Positions 34,235 to 43,215 of a stretch of DNA of 64,000 bases are shown here, piece by piece. Within the stretch, counting starts at the first letter, position 1. The number at the start of each line of letters is the position of its first letter. Under the pieces are notes generated by a model that made no database searches, was not told where the DNA came from, and saw nothing but the letters and a program-made list of their open reading frames with translations. This DNA is from CAYTGM01 sp964437365 (GTDB lineage: Bacteria; Sumerlaeota; Sumerlaeia; SLMS01): assembly GCA_964437365.1 (NCBI GenBank), contig CAYTGM010000004.1, forward strand, positions 1 through 64,000, written 5' to 3'. The translations under genes and the position numbers were made by a program.

Positions 34235-36238
34235 TTACTCAGGGTACACGTACTCTGTAAGAACCATACGTGAGACAGTGAGTGTGTTCTGTGGCATTGG
34301 CTGGACGAATCCAGTGTGAACCGTACCAAGGAACGTGAGCAGGAAGACTGTTCTTGCTTCAGCGTTGCCTGTAGCAGGGTTGAAGGCCATTGAGTAAACA
34401 CGCTCAGTTGTCTGAGCCTGAACTTCAGCGTTATCAATCGCGCCAAGATCACCAATACCGTACACAGAAGCGAACTGCAGTGACTTATCTGAGATCGCAA
34501 CAATTGCAAGGTTAGGCATGAATACACCAGCTGTCTGAGCTTTCAGCCAAACATCGAATGTATACAGTGAATCTGGATCAAGGTTGTAACCAGTAACGAT
34601 GTCATCAACACCAGGACCGAATGCATCAGAGAACTGGATCAAGTTCCAAACGTCCTGATAGGTACTTCCAACAGGGCCGTATGAAAGTGCATAGCCAGCT
34701 GCACTGAATGTAGTCGACTGCGGTGTCTGGTTTGCACCATTCGCAATGTTTGTTTCACCGTCGAACCATGTAGATCCGTCAGCAACCGCGCCTTGGTCCA
34801 GAATTGCATCTGGAGACGCAGGCAGAGGAGCCTTAGCAAGTTCTGCTGTTGTTGCAGAAAGTGAGCTAGCACCCTGGTTGAGGACTGTAGCTACAGAATC
34901 GAGTGAAGCACGTGGAACGCTGTCGACCTGGTAGTCTTTCAGTGTGAAAGCTGAGCTACCTGAAGCACTGTCATCGACAATTGTCAGGTTAACTTCACCA
35001 GGACCATCAGCACGCGCAGGAGCCCAGATATCAACTGTCTGGTCAGCAGCACCAAGTTTCGGTGATGTGCGTGATGTACCATCTACAGCGCCACCGAGGA
35101 AAATAGTGTAGTGCTTACCAGTGTTGAATGGACTACCGAATGAGAAGAACAGACCTGTGTCCTGAGTAGCCTGTCCTGCCATTGTCATGCGAAGTCGGTA
35201 AACAGAGTCAGCAGTCATGTTGACTGTGCCGCCGTTAGCTTCAAGCAGTGCCCATCCAGAAAGACCAGTCTGAGCGTTTGAAGCTACCATACCAACCTGA
35301 TTCGTTGATGCAGGAGCGATTCCACCAAGTGCATTCTGTGTTACTGCTACGCTTGCTGGATCTGGTGTGAAACCACTTACGCCGCCACTTGCAGGAACAT
35401 CACCTGGAGATGCAGAACTGGTGTCACCATTGTTGGCGATACCGGAAATTCCATCAGAGGTGAAATCTACCTGCCACTCACCATCAAATGATGATGTCAG
35501 AGGAATCTCTGAAGTCAGGATTGTGCTGAGGAAGGGGTTGGTAAGACGATCAACGCCGTCAGTTGTGGTAATGACGAGCATTGATTTGAGCTGACTTCCT
35601 TCATAAGCCGTTGAATCGAGGCTATCGATCTGAAGGGTAACGAGACGCTCTTGAGCGGCGGTCAGTTCGATATTATCGCCTGTAACGTCACCAATCGCAT
35701 CATAGATTTCTGTGCTTGGAATCAGAGAGTTTGCAGGATCAGAAAAATCGATGTTTCTGAAACTGACAGGAGCATCTGCTGAAAAAGCATTAGGACCGGA
35801 AAAGTCCGAGTTTGTGGGTGCAATGTTGTCAAGTGCTCTGACACCATTCAGTTCGAGAGTTCTGTCACTGTTAGCGACGGGGTTTGTGTCACCAACGAGA
35901 AACTCGTTAAAGATTACTTTCACATCCGAGTAAGAGGCTGCGTCCCTTGTGTCAATTACCGTAGTTAGGTCGAGTGCATTTTCATAACGGAAAAGGTAGA
36001 CAGTACTCTCACGACCAGCAACAGCTGAAGCTGGAGCCACAACGCCGATCCCGCCCACATTGTCAGGGTCATCAAATGGAAGAAGCTGACCACCAGTTTG
36101 TGTAGCCTGGGTCAGACGATCCGTGATGATAACAGTGGGAAGGTCGCTTGTGAACTCCGGTGCGAAAGCAAAGGCGCTACCGCTGAGCAGGGATGCGGCA
36201 GCAAGAAAACCAGCGACGGTTGAGAACCTAGTTGTCAC
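34235..36238 (-). CDS. Large exported surface-type protein, unknown family
   Basis: A 667-residue protein with a clear signal peptide (FSTVAGFLAAASLLSGSAFA, cleavage near AFA|FAPEF). The start is GTG at 36238 with AAGGAAAA upstream. The mature chain is acidic, nearly free of Cys and Lys, and rich in Ser/Thr/Ala/Asp, like S-layer or outer-surface proteins. Beta-sandwich-like segments recur (NMTADSVYRLRMTMAGQA; LDPDSLYTFDVWLKAQTAG), each in the form of an exported-protein value description. No anchor or PEP-CTERM tail is seen; the end is RMVLTEYVYPE. It has its own 361-bp upstream region and a strong terminator, so it is probably highly expressed. Function unknown. Confidence 0.75.
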   Translation of the reverse strand: MTTRFSTVAGFLAAASLLSGSAFAFAPEFTSDLPTVIITDRLTQATQTGGQLLPFDDPDNVGGIGVVAPASAVAGRESTVYLFRYENALDLTTVIDTRDAASYSDVKVIFNEFLVGDTNPVANSDRTLELNGVRALDNIAPTNSDFSGPNAFSADAPVSFRNIDFSDPANSLIPSTEIYDAIGDVTGDNIELTAAQERLVTLQIDSLDSTAYEGSQLKSMLVITTTDGVDRLTNPFLSTILTSEIPLTSSFDGEWQVDFTSDGISGIANNGDTSSASPGDVPASGGVSGFTPDPASVAVTQNALGGIAPASTNQVGMVASNAQTGLSGWALLEANGGTVNMTADSVYRLRMTMAGQATQDTGLFFSFGSPFNTGKHYTIFLGGAVDGTSRTSPKLGAADQTVDIWAPARADGPGEVNLTIVDDSASGSSAFTLKDYQVDSVPRASLDSVATVLNQGASSLSATTAELAKAPLPASPDAILDQGAVADGSTWFDGETNIANGANQTPQSTTFSAAGYALSYGPVGSTYQDVWNLIQFSDAFGPGVDDIVTGYNLDPDSLYTFDVWLKAQTAGVFMPNLAIVAISDKSLQFASVYGIGDLGAIDNAEVQAQTTERVYSMAFNPATGNAEARTVFLLTFLGTVHTGFVQPMPQNTLTVSRMVLTEYVYPE

Positions 36239-36599
36239 AGTTGGTTTTCCTTTCCTTGAGTGGAGTTGAATTGCATACCCCGCAAGCCAAGTGGACTCGG
36301 GGGGCGAAAAAAAAATCTTTCACGCGGGTTAAATAATATCTCTCCTCAAGCTTTACTTTTGATCAGGTTTTGTTTCCGAATAAAGACCGTGCACGCGATC
36401 CTTCTCCGACAACATACATTCTAGAATGAAGACCAAACGCTCCGCGTGTCAACCGAGTTTTAACTCCGCCAGAACCTTTTTAAGTCTTGCATCCTGCAAT
36501 GAATCGGACCACCAGAAACATTTTCCCCGTTAAGAAAAAGTGTGCAACATCCTCAGGTCATCTGTAAACGCAAAAAACCACACTTCAGTAAGTAATCGA
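36239..36599 (-). promoter_or_regulatory. Upstream region of the exported protein; possible promoter
   Basis: A 361-bp gap. On the minus strand a perfect TTGACA lies at 36447-36452, but the matching -10 hexamer at 17 nt (TCATTC) is poor; a better TAGAAT sits 23 nt away. The gap also contains a GC-rich short dyad and an A9 run (T9 on the minus strand) near 36307-36315. A promoter for the exported protein should be here, but the exact elements are unclear. Confidence 0.3.
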
Positions 36600-37886
36600 T
36601 TAGGGAGCCTCGCGGAGCGTACGCAACCAGGTCTCACTCTTCAGGTCCGGAAGGTCGTTGAGACGAAGATAACGCTCCAGCGCATCGATGACCTCGCTCT
36701 CAGGCGCCCCAGAGTCGTCCAGGGCAAGAGCCTTGTTTAACCAGGCCGACGCAAAAGTCTGGTCAGCCGCAAGAACCAAATCGATCTCATTCAGCGCTGC
36801 CTCGGGGCTGTCCATGCGTATCAACAAGGCGCCCAGGTTGTTTCTTGCTCGAAGGTGGTCGGAATCAATCGTCAGCGCCTGACGAAAAGCCGCGAGCGCA
36901 TCATCATCGCGTCGGATTTGAGCATAAAAGTTTCCTGAAGCGAAGAAAACATCTGCATTTTGAGGTGCAAGTGCCTGAGCCCTCAGATACTCTTCTTCGG
37001 CTCGTACCGTCCGCCCAGACCGCTGGAGAGCTTCCGCAAATTCTAAGCGAACATCAATATCTTCAGGGAAGGCGACCAAATATCGGGAAAGAATTCGCGC
37101 AGAATCCTGGAACCGATCGAGGCCTTCAGCTTCTTTTGCCGCTGCAAGCTGCTCCTCCCAGTCGATGTCCTCATCCTGTTGAAGCTCAGGGAAGATAACC
37201 TCCCGAACCTCTGCCGCATCGACACCAGTAAGCTCATCAGAGATCTCATCTACTTCTGAAACGCGATCCAGCGCACCGGTCAGTCCAGAGAAGGGACCAG
37301 ATGGAGCGGAAGTGCGTTGCGCGGGAGAATCGTTTGATGGGGCCGACTGAGATGATCTTGTCTCTGTTGAATCCGTTGGACTATCGGCCTGATCGGAGGA
37401 ACCTCTCACCTCTTCTTCTTCTGATGCTCTATCTTCCAAGCGGGGCTCGTCCGGAGAGGAGGGGACCACGTCCGCACTTTCCTGAGCTGTGCGATTCTCT
37501 CTTTGAGCGGCGACGATGGGCTCACCGATTTCTGATTTCAGCAAGTCATACTCGGCACGAGCCAAAGCATAATCGGGCGCCATTTCCAGGGCGCGCTCGT
37601 AATAGAGACTTGCTTCCTGCTCTTTACCCAGCGCTGCGTTGGAAGAGGCGATCTCGTAATAGACCACGGGACGTGGAGATAATCGAGCTGCCTCATGAAG
37701 CAAATCGATCGCGAGGATGAAATCCCCTTGAGCCTTCAGCTTCTGGGCTCGGGTGAGAAGATCAAAGCTGGCTTCCTGGGCACCAAGACGTTCCGCCACG
37801 GGATCATGGAGGCAACCATTCAAAAGAGGAGCTGTTGCCAATGATGCAGCAATCAGCAAAGCAGGATAGGCTCGTTTTTTCGTCAC
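36600..37886 (-). CDS. TPR lipoprotein
   Basis: A 428-residue protein with a lipoprotein signal (PALLIAASLATAPLLNGC, lipobox LLNGC). Two TPR groups flank a disordered Glu/Ser/Asp-rich section (around residues 130-200). The first has LDLLTRAQKLKAQGDFILAI and YYERALEMAPDYALARAEYD. The second, around 245-425, has RFQDSARILSRYLVAFPEDI, RTVRAEEEYLRAQALAPQNA and DDALAAFRQALTIDSDHLRA. It starts with GTG at 37886 immediately after the stop of the upstream lipoprotein (no spacer), so translation is coupled. Such proteins usually act as envelope scaffold or assembly factors. The partner is unknown. Confidence 0.8.
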   Translation of the reverse strand: MTKKRAYPALLIAASLATAPLLNGCLHDPVAERLGAQEASFDLLTRAQKLKAQGDFILAIDLLHEAARLSPRPVVYYEIASSNAALGKEQEASLYYERALEMAPDYALARAEYDLLKSEIGEPIVAAQRENRTAQESADVVPSSPDEPRLEDRASEEEEVRGSSDQADSPTDSTETRSSQSAPSNDSPAQRTSAPSGPFSGLTGALDRVSEVDEISDELTGVDAAEVREVIFPELQQDEDIDWEEQLAAAKEAEGLDRFQDSARILSRYLVAFPEDIDVRLEFAEALQRSGRTVRAEEEYLRAQALAPQNADVFFASGNFYAQIRRDDDALAAFRQALTIDSDHLRARNNLGALLIRMDSPEAALNEIDLVLAADQTFASAWLNKALALDDSGAPESEVIDALERYLRLNDLPDLKSETWLRTLREAP

Positions 37887-38435
37887 TTAATATTCCTGTA
37901 AGGTAGCAAGATTTTCATTAGAAAATGTGACGACCATGCCTTTGGTATCAAGGAAAAAGCCCCTGTAGTCCCAGATATCCCGACGGACCCCTGTTTCATA
38001 GCTCTGCGACCAGGCCTGTCTTGGGTAACCGTGCTTGAGTCGCCATTCATCCATTTCAGTGACAGGACCTTCCCAAACAAGCTCGCGCTGGACAAACTGC
38101 GTTAGAATCTGACGATCCCAGTAGAGCCACTCATCCACGGTTTCGCCACTCAGCGAACGGAAGCCCTCACGAATATAGTCAGGCTGACCGTGCCTTTCCA
38201 GTACACTTACTTGTGAGGGGCTTAATCTGTTAGAAAGGGGATTCTTAACTTTTCTGTAAGCAGTCTTTTTGAAAGTAAAGACAAAGTCGCGAGTGGGATG
38301 CGCCGTACGCCTCTTGAAGGTTTCGATCTGAAGGGGCTCCCCCACATTGTAACGGGGTACCCGGTTCATATTTCCGCAGGAACTGAGGATAAGCAAAGGC
38401 AGTATAAGTGCAAAGGCGCTGATAAACTTGAGCAA
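37887..38435 (-). CDS. Small lipoprotein, unknown function
   Basis: A 182-residue lipoprotein; the signal is FALILPLLILSSC, with Cys at about residue 20. The mature part contains PSQVSVLERHGQPDYIREG, resembling the HGxPxxI motif of small lipoproteins related to the SmpA/OmlA (BamE) fold, followed by VDEWLYWDRQILTQFV. This similarity is loose and I do not assign BamE. The start is TTG at 38435 with GGAG 9 nt upstream. It is the first gene of the two-lipoprotein unit. Confidence 0.65.
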   Translation of the reverse strand: MLKFISAFALILPLLILSSCGNMNRVPRYNVGEPLQIETFKRRTAHPTRDFVFTFKKTAYRKVKNPLSNRLSPSQVSVLERHGQPDYIREGFRSLSGETVDEWLYWDRQILTQFVQRELVWEGPVTEMDEWRLKHGYPRQAWSQSYETGVRRDIWDYRGFFLDTKGMVVTFSNENLATLQEY

Positions 38436-38945
38436 AGGATTATTCTCCAGGTCTGGTGAGCACTGAAAATCAGGATATCGATTATCCTGAGTGGTTGAGA
38501 CTTAATTTCAAAGCCTTGTGTATCGTCAAGACTGATCCCCGCATAGATTTTGAAGTCTCGCTTCACCAGACGTCGCCAGTCCTGAAAAAGTTTGATTCGG
38601 CAATTATTCAGGAAGCTTGTCACCTGCTCCCGAATGCAGGATGAAAGCTACCTGCAAGCAGGCTGCATGCAGGTAGTAAAGACGTTAACAAGTTCAGGTA
38701 CGGCGAAGGCGCCCGGATTACATCTCAGGAGGTAGCTTGGTCTACCCCTCGATGATCACATATCGGACCATGGAGCTCCCGATCGAGTCCTCACCACAGC
38801 GGCCATACTTCATTCAGGTTCTTCCTCTCAAATCAACCACCGTACTTCTTTTCATGTGCTGACCCTTGACCGGAGCCCCCGCTGCTGTCATAGAGCCTGT
38901 CAGGCAGAAATTGCCGAATCAATCTTCACTCAAAAGCGCAGAACC
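38436..38945. other. Intergenic region with a palindrome
   Basis: No reliable gene. Two short opposing frames overlap at 38366-38644 without domains or Shine-Dalgarno. A 9-bp inverted repeat CTACCTGCA / TGCAGGTAG (38648-38656 and 38668-38676) could fold into a hairpin. It is not followed by a T-run in either direction. Confidence 0.4.
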
Positions 38946-39302
38946 ATGTCCTTTAAAGCACCTTCATCAGACGAAGGTTTACTTAACCAGTGCCGAGTTG
39001 AAACCTTCTGCGCCGGAGGTCGTGGGGGTCAGCACGTTAACCGCACGGAAACGGCGGTTCGCCTGACCCATCTTCCAACAGGTATCCGCGTTTCCTGTCA
39101 GGACGAAAGAAGCCAATATACAAATAAGAAAAGGGCGCTTGCAGTACTCAGACAACGCCTTGCATCCTTAAATAAGAAGAGAAAAAAAAGAGTTCCAACA
39201 AAGATGCCTCGAGCCATCAAAGAAAAGATCCTGAAGAAAAAAAAGATCGTTTCTCAGAAGAAACGAATGAGGCGCCCCCCGAAGAGAGACGACCATTCAT
39301 GA
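38946..39302 (+). CDS. GGQ-domain peptide-release-factor-like protein (ArfB/RF-H type)
   Basis: About 118 residues from ATG at 38946; a GTG-started frame runs 30 codons further but matches nothing. It carries the release-factor catalytic loop CAGGRGGQHVNRTETAVRL and SCQDERSQYTNKKRALAVL, then a very basic tail (KKRKKRVPTK, KKRMRRPPKR). It lacks the codon-recognition domain of RF1/RF2, so it should act like ArfB or RF-H: hydrolysing peptidyl-tRNA on stalled ribosomes, with the basic tail probing the empty mRNA channel (family knowledge). Its stop overlaps the ATG of the next gene (ATGA). Confidence 0.85.
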   Translation: MSFKAPSSDEGLLNQCRVETFCAGGRGGQHVNRTETAVRLTHLPTGIRVSCQDERSQYTNKKRALAVLRQRLASLNKKRKKRVPTKMPRAIKEKILKKKKIVSQKKRMRRPPKRDDHS

Positions 39303-41362
39303 GCTCGGGTTTGATCCTTCTACTCGCTCTACAAATTTTCCAGTTCCTGCTCATGATGCGCTATACAGGCCGAGCGGAGTATTCATCGAACATGGCGCCA
39401 GTCGCTTTTGGTGCTCTTCTTACCCTGGCTTCTCTAGCCTTTGCTTCAGGCCTGGCTCTCAGGTATGACAGTTTTGAATTCCTGACGATCGCCCTGATTC
39501 AGGCTGCCTTATGTTTCATCTGTGTCGCATGTTGCCTGATAGACAATGGAGCGACTCGATCACCAAAACGTGACGAGGCACAGTCTCAAGGACCAGACAA
39601 TTCAAACACGAAGGCTTTTCACTTCTTCATTGGTTTGTCTATTTGCATGATCGTTCTGGTATTTAGTCGAGGGCTAATTTCACCTTTTTCCTTATCCGAA
39701 GAACTGGCAATCACGCTTCCCGTCGTTTCATGGATTGCTAATGACGGCGTCGCGCCTCCGGGACTCAGCCTGGCCCTGAAACCCGACTATCTATTGATGG
39801 GCCTCGCTCTTAAATCTTTTTCTTCTCTTATTGCGATTCGCTCTATTTCATTCGTATGTTTCCTTATTACCCTTTCTCTCATCTATACACTTGCTCGTGT
39901 GCTTACAGGGAATAGAGGTTACAGTGCTGCGGCCGTTCTCATCTCGACCTCGGTCCCGATGCTGTATCTTCAGGCCAGTTCTTCGCTCTCATCGATGCTT
40001 CAGCTCGTAGCAACCATGAGCATCCTGACCACTCTTCTACTGGTTCTGCTCAAGCAAAGGTCTGCTCTTCTCTTTCTTTCGGGAACGGTTGCGGTCGGTT
40101 TGCTGATCAGCTCAGGTCATCGATTCCTTCTCCCGGCACTGACCTACCAAAGTTTTCTTATTGGGGTTAGTATCAAGCTGCTCCTCAAAGAGAATCAGCA
40201 TCGACCGATCATGGGTCTTTTGGCAGGCATTCCCTTTCTGCTTTGTTCGATGCCCTTCTTGCAGGAAGCTTCTGGGTCAGGAGTTTTCCCGAGGGCAGAT
40301 ATGCTCCCAGGTGAAGTGTATCTAGTCCAGGAACTTTCACCGCGGACTCAATCCCTCGATGCAGGGATACTTCTCAACCATTGGGCCTCAGTTGATCTCA
40401 AATCATGGAACAGACTTGGTCTATACGGAAGTTCGATTCCAAGTCTGGCAAACGGTATGATTTTATCCCGCTCCCATGGTCTTTTTGCAGACAATCCAGA
40501 TGGTGGGTGGGGACTCTTCTGGGTGGGACTGGGCGGACTCCTGCTTTTCGCCGCCCTGTTCGGGTCTTTGACTCTGCTCTTGAAGGATCGGAATAACTTA
40601 CTGGTCAGACAGGTTTTCGCTCTATGTTTTGGATCAGCCTTGATATTCGTTTTTTCCTGGCCTGCCGTCACGGCCATTGAATTGATTTATATGCCCATCA
40701 TTGCTCTGATCATCTGGTTAATAATCATTCAGCACGCCATGAAACGTTCCGAGATAATAGCCTCGTGCCTGTTGCTGACAGGAGGGATGGCACTTGTCTT
40801 TGATTTCCTGACTCTTGTGACCCTCGACCGCGCATGGGAGACAAGTGCGCGTTATCATGAGTACGATAAGTTTAAGTTGGACTCTCCTGCTGACTTCTAC
40901 CATTGGTCTCGACCGGATTCTGAGCTCGCAGAGCTGCTCCTCTATCTGCAAATGATCAATCCAAAGGGCGATGCGTACTATTCCTTCTACTTCAAGGATG
41001 AGAAATTCGCACCTGGATTAATGATCGACCGAAAAGGATCCATACGCTCGCTGGATTTGAGGCTGACTGAAGAAATATCGGGTGACGATTCAGACACGAA
41101 GACGTATTTAACTCCGCCACACTCAAAGAGAGCGATCGCTGGGGTGATTACAGGAAAGGGTGTTCCCCCAGAAATCGAAGACAAACTATCAAGGAATCAG
41201 ATGAAGCTGATTCTTGGCGGTAGTGACTCTAAAGCGCTCTATGAGGGCAGCACGGAACAGTATAAACTATACATCCACGCTCCCGATATACCGGGCGAAT
41301 ATCCACGGCCTTTCTGGATTGAAGAGGACGAAATTGAGTCGATAGAAGTGGACGACTTTTAA
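39299..41362 (+). CDS. Large multi-pass membrane protein, PMT/GT39-like
   Basis: A 687-residue protein with about a dozen hydrophobic segments to residue 510, then an acidic soluble tail of about 170 residues ending IEEDEIESIEVDDF. The loops are short, and SEELAITLPVVSWIANDGV after the third helix sits where GT39-type enzymes have their catalytic acidic loop, but I see no definite DE motif. The ATG overlaps the GGQ protein's stop by 4 bp. A role in lipid-linked sugar transfer is possible, and a plain membrane scaffold cannot be excluded. The 3' end overlaps the convergent SGNH gene by 4 bp. Confidence 0.6.
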   Translation: MSSGLILLLALQIFQFLLMMRYTGRAEYSSNMAPVAFGALLTLASLAFASGLALRYDSFEFLTIALIQAALCFICVACCLIDNGATRSPKRDEAQSQGPDNSNTKAFHFFIGLSICMIVLVFSRGLISPFSLSEELAITLPVVSWIANDGVAPPGLSLALKPDYLLMGLALKSFSSLIAIRSISFVCFLITLSLIYTLARVLTGNRGYSAAAVLISTSVPMLYLQASSSLSSMLQLVATMSILTTLLLVLLKQRSALLFLSGTVAVGLLISSGHRFLLPALTYQSFLIGVSIKLLLKENQHRPIMGLLAGIPFLLCSMPFLQEASGSGVFPRADMLPGEVYLVQELSPRTQSLDAGILLNHWASVDLKSWNRLGLYGSSIPSLANGMILSRSHGLFADNPDGGWGLFWVGLGGLLLFAALFGSLTLLLKDRNNLLVRQVFALCFGSALIFVFSWPAVTAIELIYMPIIALIIWLIIIQHAMKRSEIIASCLLLTGGMALVFDFLTLVTLDRAWETSARYHEYDKFKLDSPADFYHWSRPDSELAELLLYLQMINPKGDAYYSFYFKDEKFAPGLMIDRKGSIRSLDLRLTEEISGDDSDTKTYLTPPHSKRAIAGVITGKGVPPEIEDKLSRNQMKLILGGSDSKALYEGSTEQYKLYIHAPDIPGEYPRPFWIEEDEIESIEVDDF

Positions 41363-42528
41363 TCAGTTTCATTTTCCTGATTTCTGAACTCCTCATCCAG
41401 CTGGCCCACAAGTGCCTCTTCAACAAGCTCAGCGATTGCTTGATTCCCTTTAGGCCAGAGATGAACTTCGTCGATCCAGATACTACTTGTTTGCTCGTAC
41501 TTGCCTCCATCTTTTGCCTCAAGTTTCCCGAGCTTCTGAAGAAGCTCATCGGAACGAATGAGGGTTGCTTCGCACTTTCCAGCTACTTCGATTACAGAAT
41601 CGGCGTATGCTTCAACTATTGGATATTTTCTTGGAAAGGCTTCGGGGAGAACATCTTTATATCTATACCTTGGGTTAATCTCTGGAACGAGGAAAAATGA
41701 GGGCAACTCTCTTTCTTTAGCAAAGTCGCACATAAAGACCAGGTTTTCTTTAAATTGATTGAGAGGAACTCTTCTCGGATGATTGGCAGCTTCAGGTAGA
41801 AACTCTCCCTTTGACATCCACTCCTCTGTCTTCCACTCATCGAATTTAGCTGAGCGAATTGCATGGAAGTTTCGATAAATTCTGAACAACCTGCTATACA
41901 TCAAAGGCGAATGAGCTGTCTCCCACTCCTCCCTGAAATAATCTTCCTCAATTGCCTCAATTTCTGTTAGAGTTTCCTTCTTATGAAACTTCTGATAGTC
42001 ATTATACCAGCCAACTGAAAAAATCAAAGCATCGGGTTCAAGTTGCATCACGTAGTTTTTCAGATCGAAAACGGTCGAGAAGGAACTTGCAGCGACTCTC
42101 CCCATATTGATTATTTCAATTTCTCTTTCATATGAGCTGTTAAGACTCTCTTCCAGAAGAGATGGCCATGCATCTTCTTCCTGAAAAAGAAGTCCGAAGG
42201 TTGTAGAATCTCCAAGGGCAAGAATTCTATACGCTCCCTCTGACTTTTGCTTAATCTCATCTCCTCGATACCCGAGCGAATTAATTCGATACTGGTACTC
42301 TTCATAGACGCCTGGTCGAGGCCTGTAGAGCTCCCCTTCTTTCATGTCGAGTACCTTATATGCACGGTCAGCATGGTGCAGGAATTGGTGCTCTGTGAAG
42401 AGAAGACCGATCAGAAGCAGACTTAGCTCGGCGACGAAAATGGAGAAGAGAATGAGCCCTGTAAAACGAAGAGCGTTCCTGGCTAGAGAGGATGCTTTGC
42501 TTGGTTTAGTTTTCTGCTCCGGATCCAC
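41359..42528 (-). CDS. Membrane-anchored SGNH/GDSL hydrolase
   Basis: A 389-residue protein. After a membrane helix (around residues 20-42) comes an SGNH domain: YRILALGDSTTFGLLF (block I with GDS), IINMGRVAASSF (Gly block), VGWYNDYQKF (Asn block) and WIDEVHLWPKGNQAIAE (D..H block). All four catalytic blocks are present, so it should be an active esterase or acyltransferase, on the outside of the membrane. The start is GTG at 42528 with AGAGGA 4 nt upstream. It may remove or add acyl groups on surface glycan, in keeping with the MBOAT/SGNH pair at 31.6-34 kb. Confidence 0.85.
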   Translation of the reverse strand: MDPEQKTKPSKASSLARNALRFTGLILFSIFVAELSLLLIGLLFTEHQFLHHADRAYKVLDMKEGELYRPRPGVYEEYQYRINSLGYRGDEIKQKSEGAYRILALGDSTTFGLLFQEEDAWPSLLEESLNSSYEREIEIINMGRVAASSFSTVFDLKNYVMQLEPDALIFSVGWYNDYQKFHKKETLTEIEAIEEDYFREEWETAHSPLMYSRLFRIYRNFHAIRSAKFDEWKTEEWMSKGEFLPEAANHPRRVPLNQFKENLVFMCDFAKERELPSFFLVPEINPRYRYKDVLPEAFPRKYPIVEAYADSVIEVAGKCEATLIRSDELLQKLGKLEAKDGGKYEQTSSIWIDEVHLWPKGNQAIAELVEEALVGQLDEEFRNQENETD

Positions 42529-42740
42529 TTCATCCTCTTTTCAATTCCAGTACAGTATATTGGGAAGGGAAGTACCTTTTATATCTGATCAACGTGGGAA
42601 GCATTCCTCGGTGAAACTACTGAAGACCCCTTAAATTTGGCCCCATTCGAGGAACTTTCCCTGTTCGATGCGCTTTTCTATTTACCCCGATGGGGAAGCA
42701 ACAGCAATATCATGACTTGAATCTCTGAGAGGCTAGACCG

Positions 42741-43199
42741 ATGCCTGATTTCAATGATCCCCAGTTTCGATTTTATCTCATTTCTTACCTGATCGCTGCG
42801 GTATTCTTAATTATCGCAGGGATTGCTTTCAAAGGAAAGGTCCGACTTGAGACGAAGGGGACTTGGTTAGCTTATATTCTTCTGGGGCCTCTGCCCATCC
42901 TGATAGGTCCGAATCTGACAAGTTTATTCCAATTACCAACGAACGGTGTGCTGCCTGCAACAGCGATGACTATCTTTGTTGGGATTGTATTCATCCACTA
43001 CATTTTGCCAGCCATTGCAGGAGATTTCCAGACGGAAAAACTGCTGGTCAGTGCCTATCTCGCCGTCCTGCTTGGTCTATCGGTGGCTGGAGTTGGATGG
43101 GTCATGGGCATCTTTACCGAATTCGTCGGAAATGAGTACGATTCATTCGGTGTCGAAGTATGGACTCTAGAAGATCAGACTGAGTGGCCCGGAGAATAG
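42741..43199 (+). CDS. Small four-helix membrane protein
   Basis: A 152-residue protein with four hydrophobic segments (around residues 12-30, 42-62, 72-95 and 105-130) and an acidic C-terminus (EDQTEWPGE). A GAGAGG motif lies about 10 nt before the ATG at 42741. No domain recognised. It converges with the 260-residue hypothetical gene. Confidence 0.65.
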   Translation: MPDFNDPQFRFYLISYLIAAVFLIIAGIAFKGKVRLETKGTWLAYILLGPLPILIGPNLTSLFQLPTNGVLPATAMTIFVGIVFIHYILPAIAGDFQTEKLLVSAYLAVLLGLSVAGVGWVMGIFTEFVGNEYDSFGVEVWTLEDQTEWPGE

Positions 43200-43215
43200 T
43201 CTCCGTTTCTGGCTA

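Noticed and set aside
38366..38644. Short ORFs between the lipoprotein and GGQ genes
   Set aside because: One overlaps the lipoprotein start, and neither has an initiation signal or similarity that I can see.
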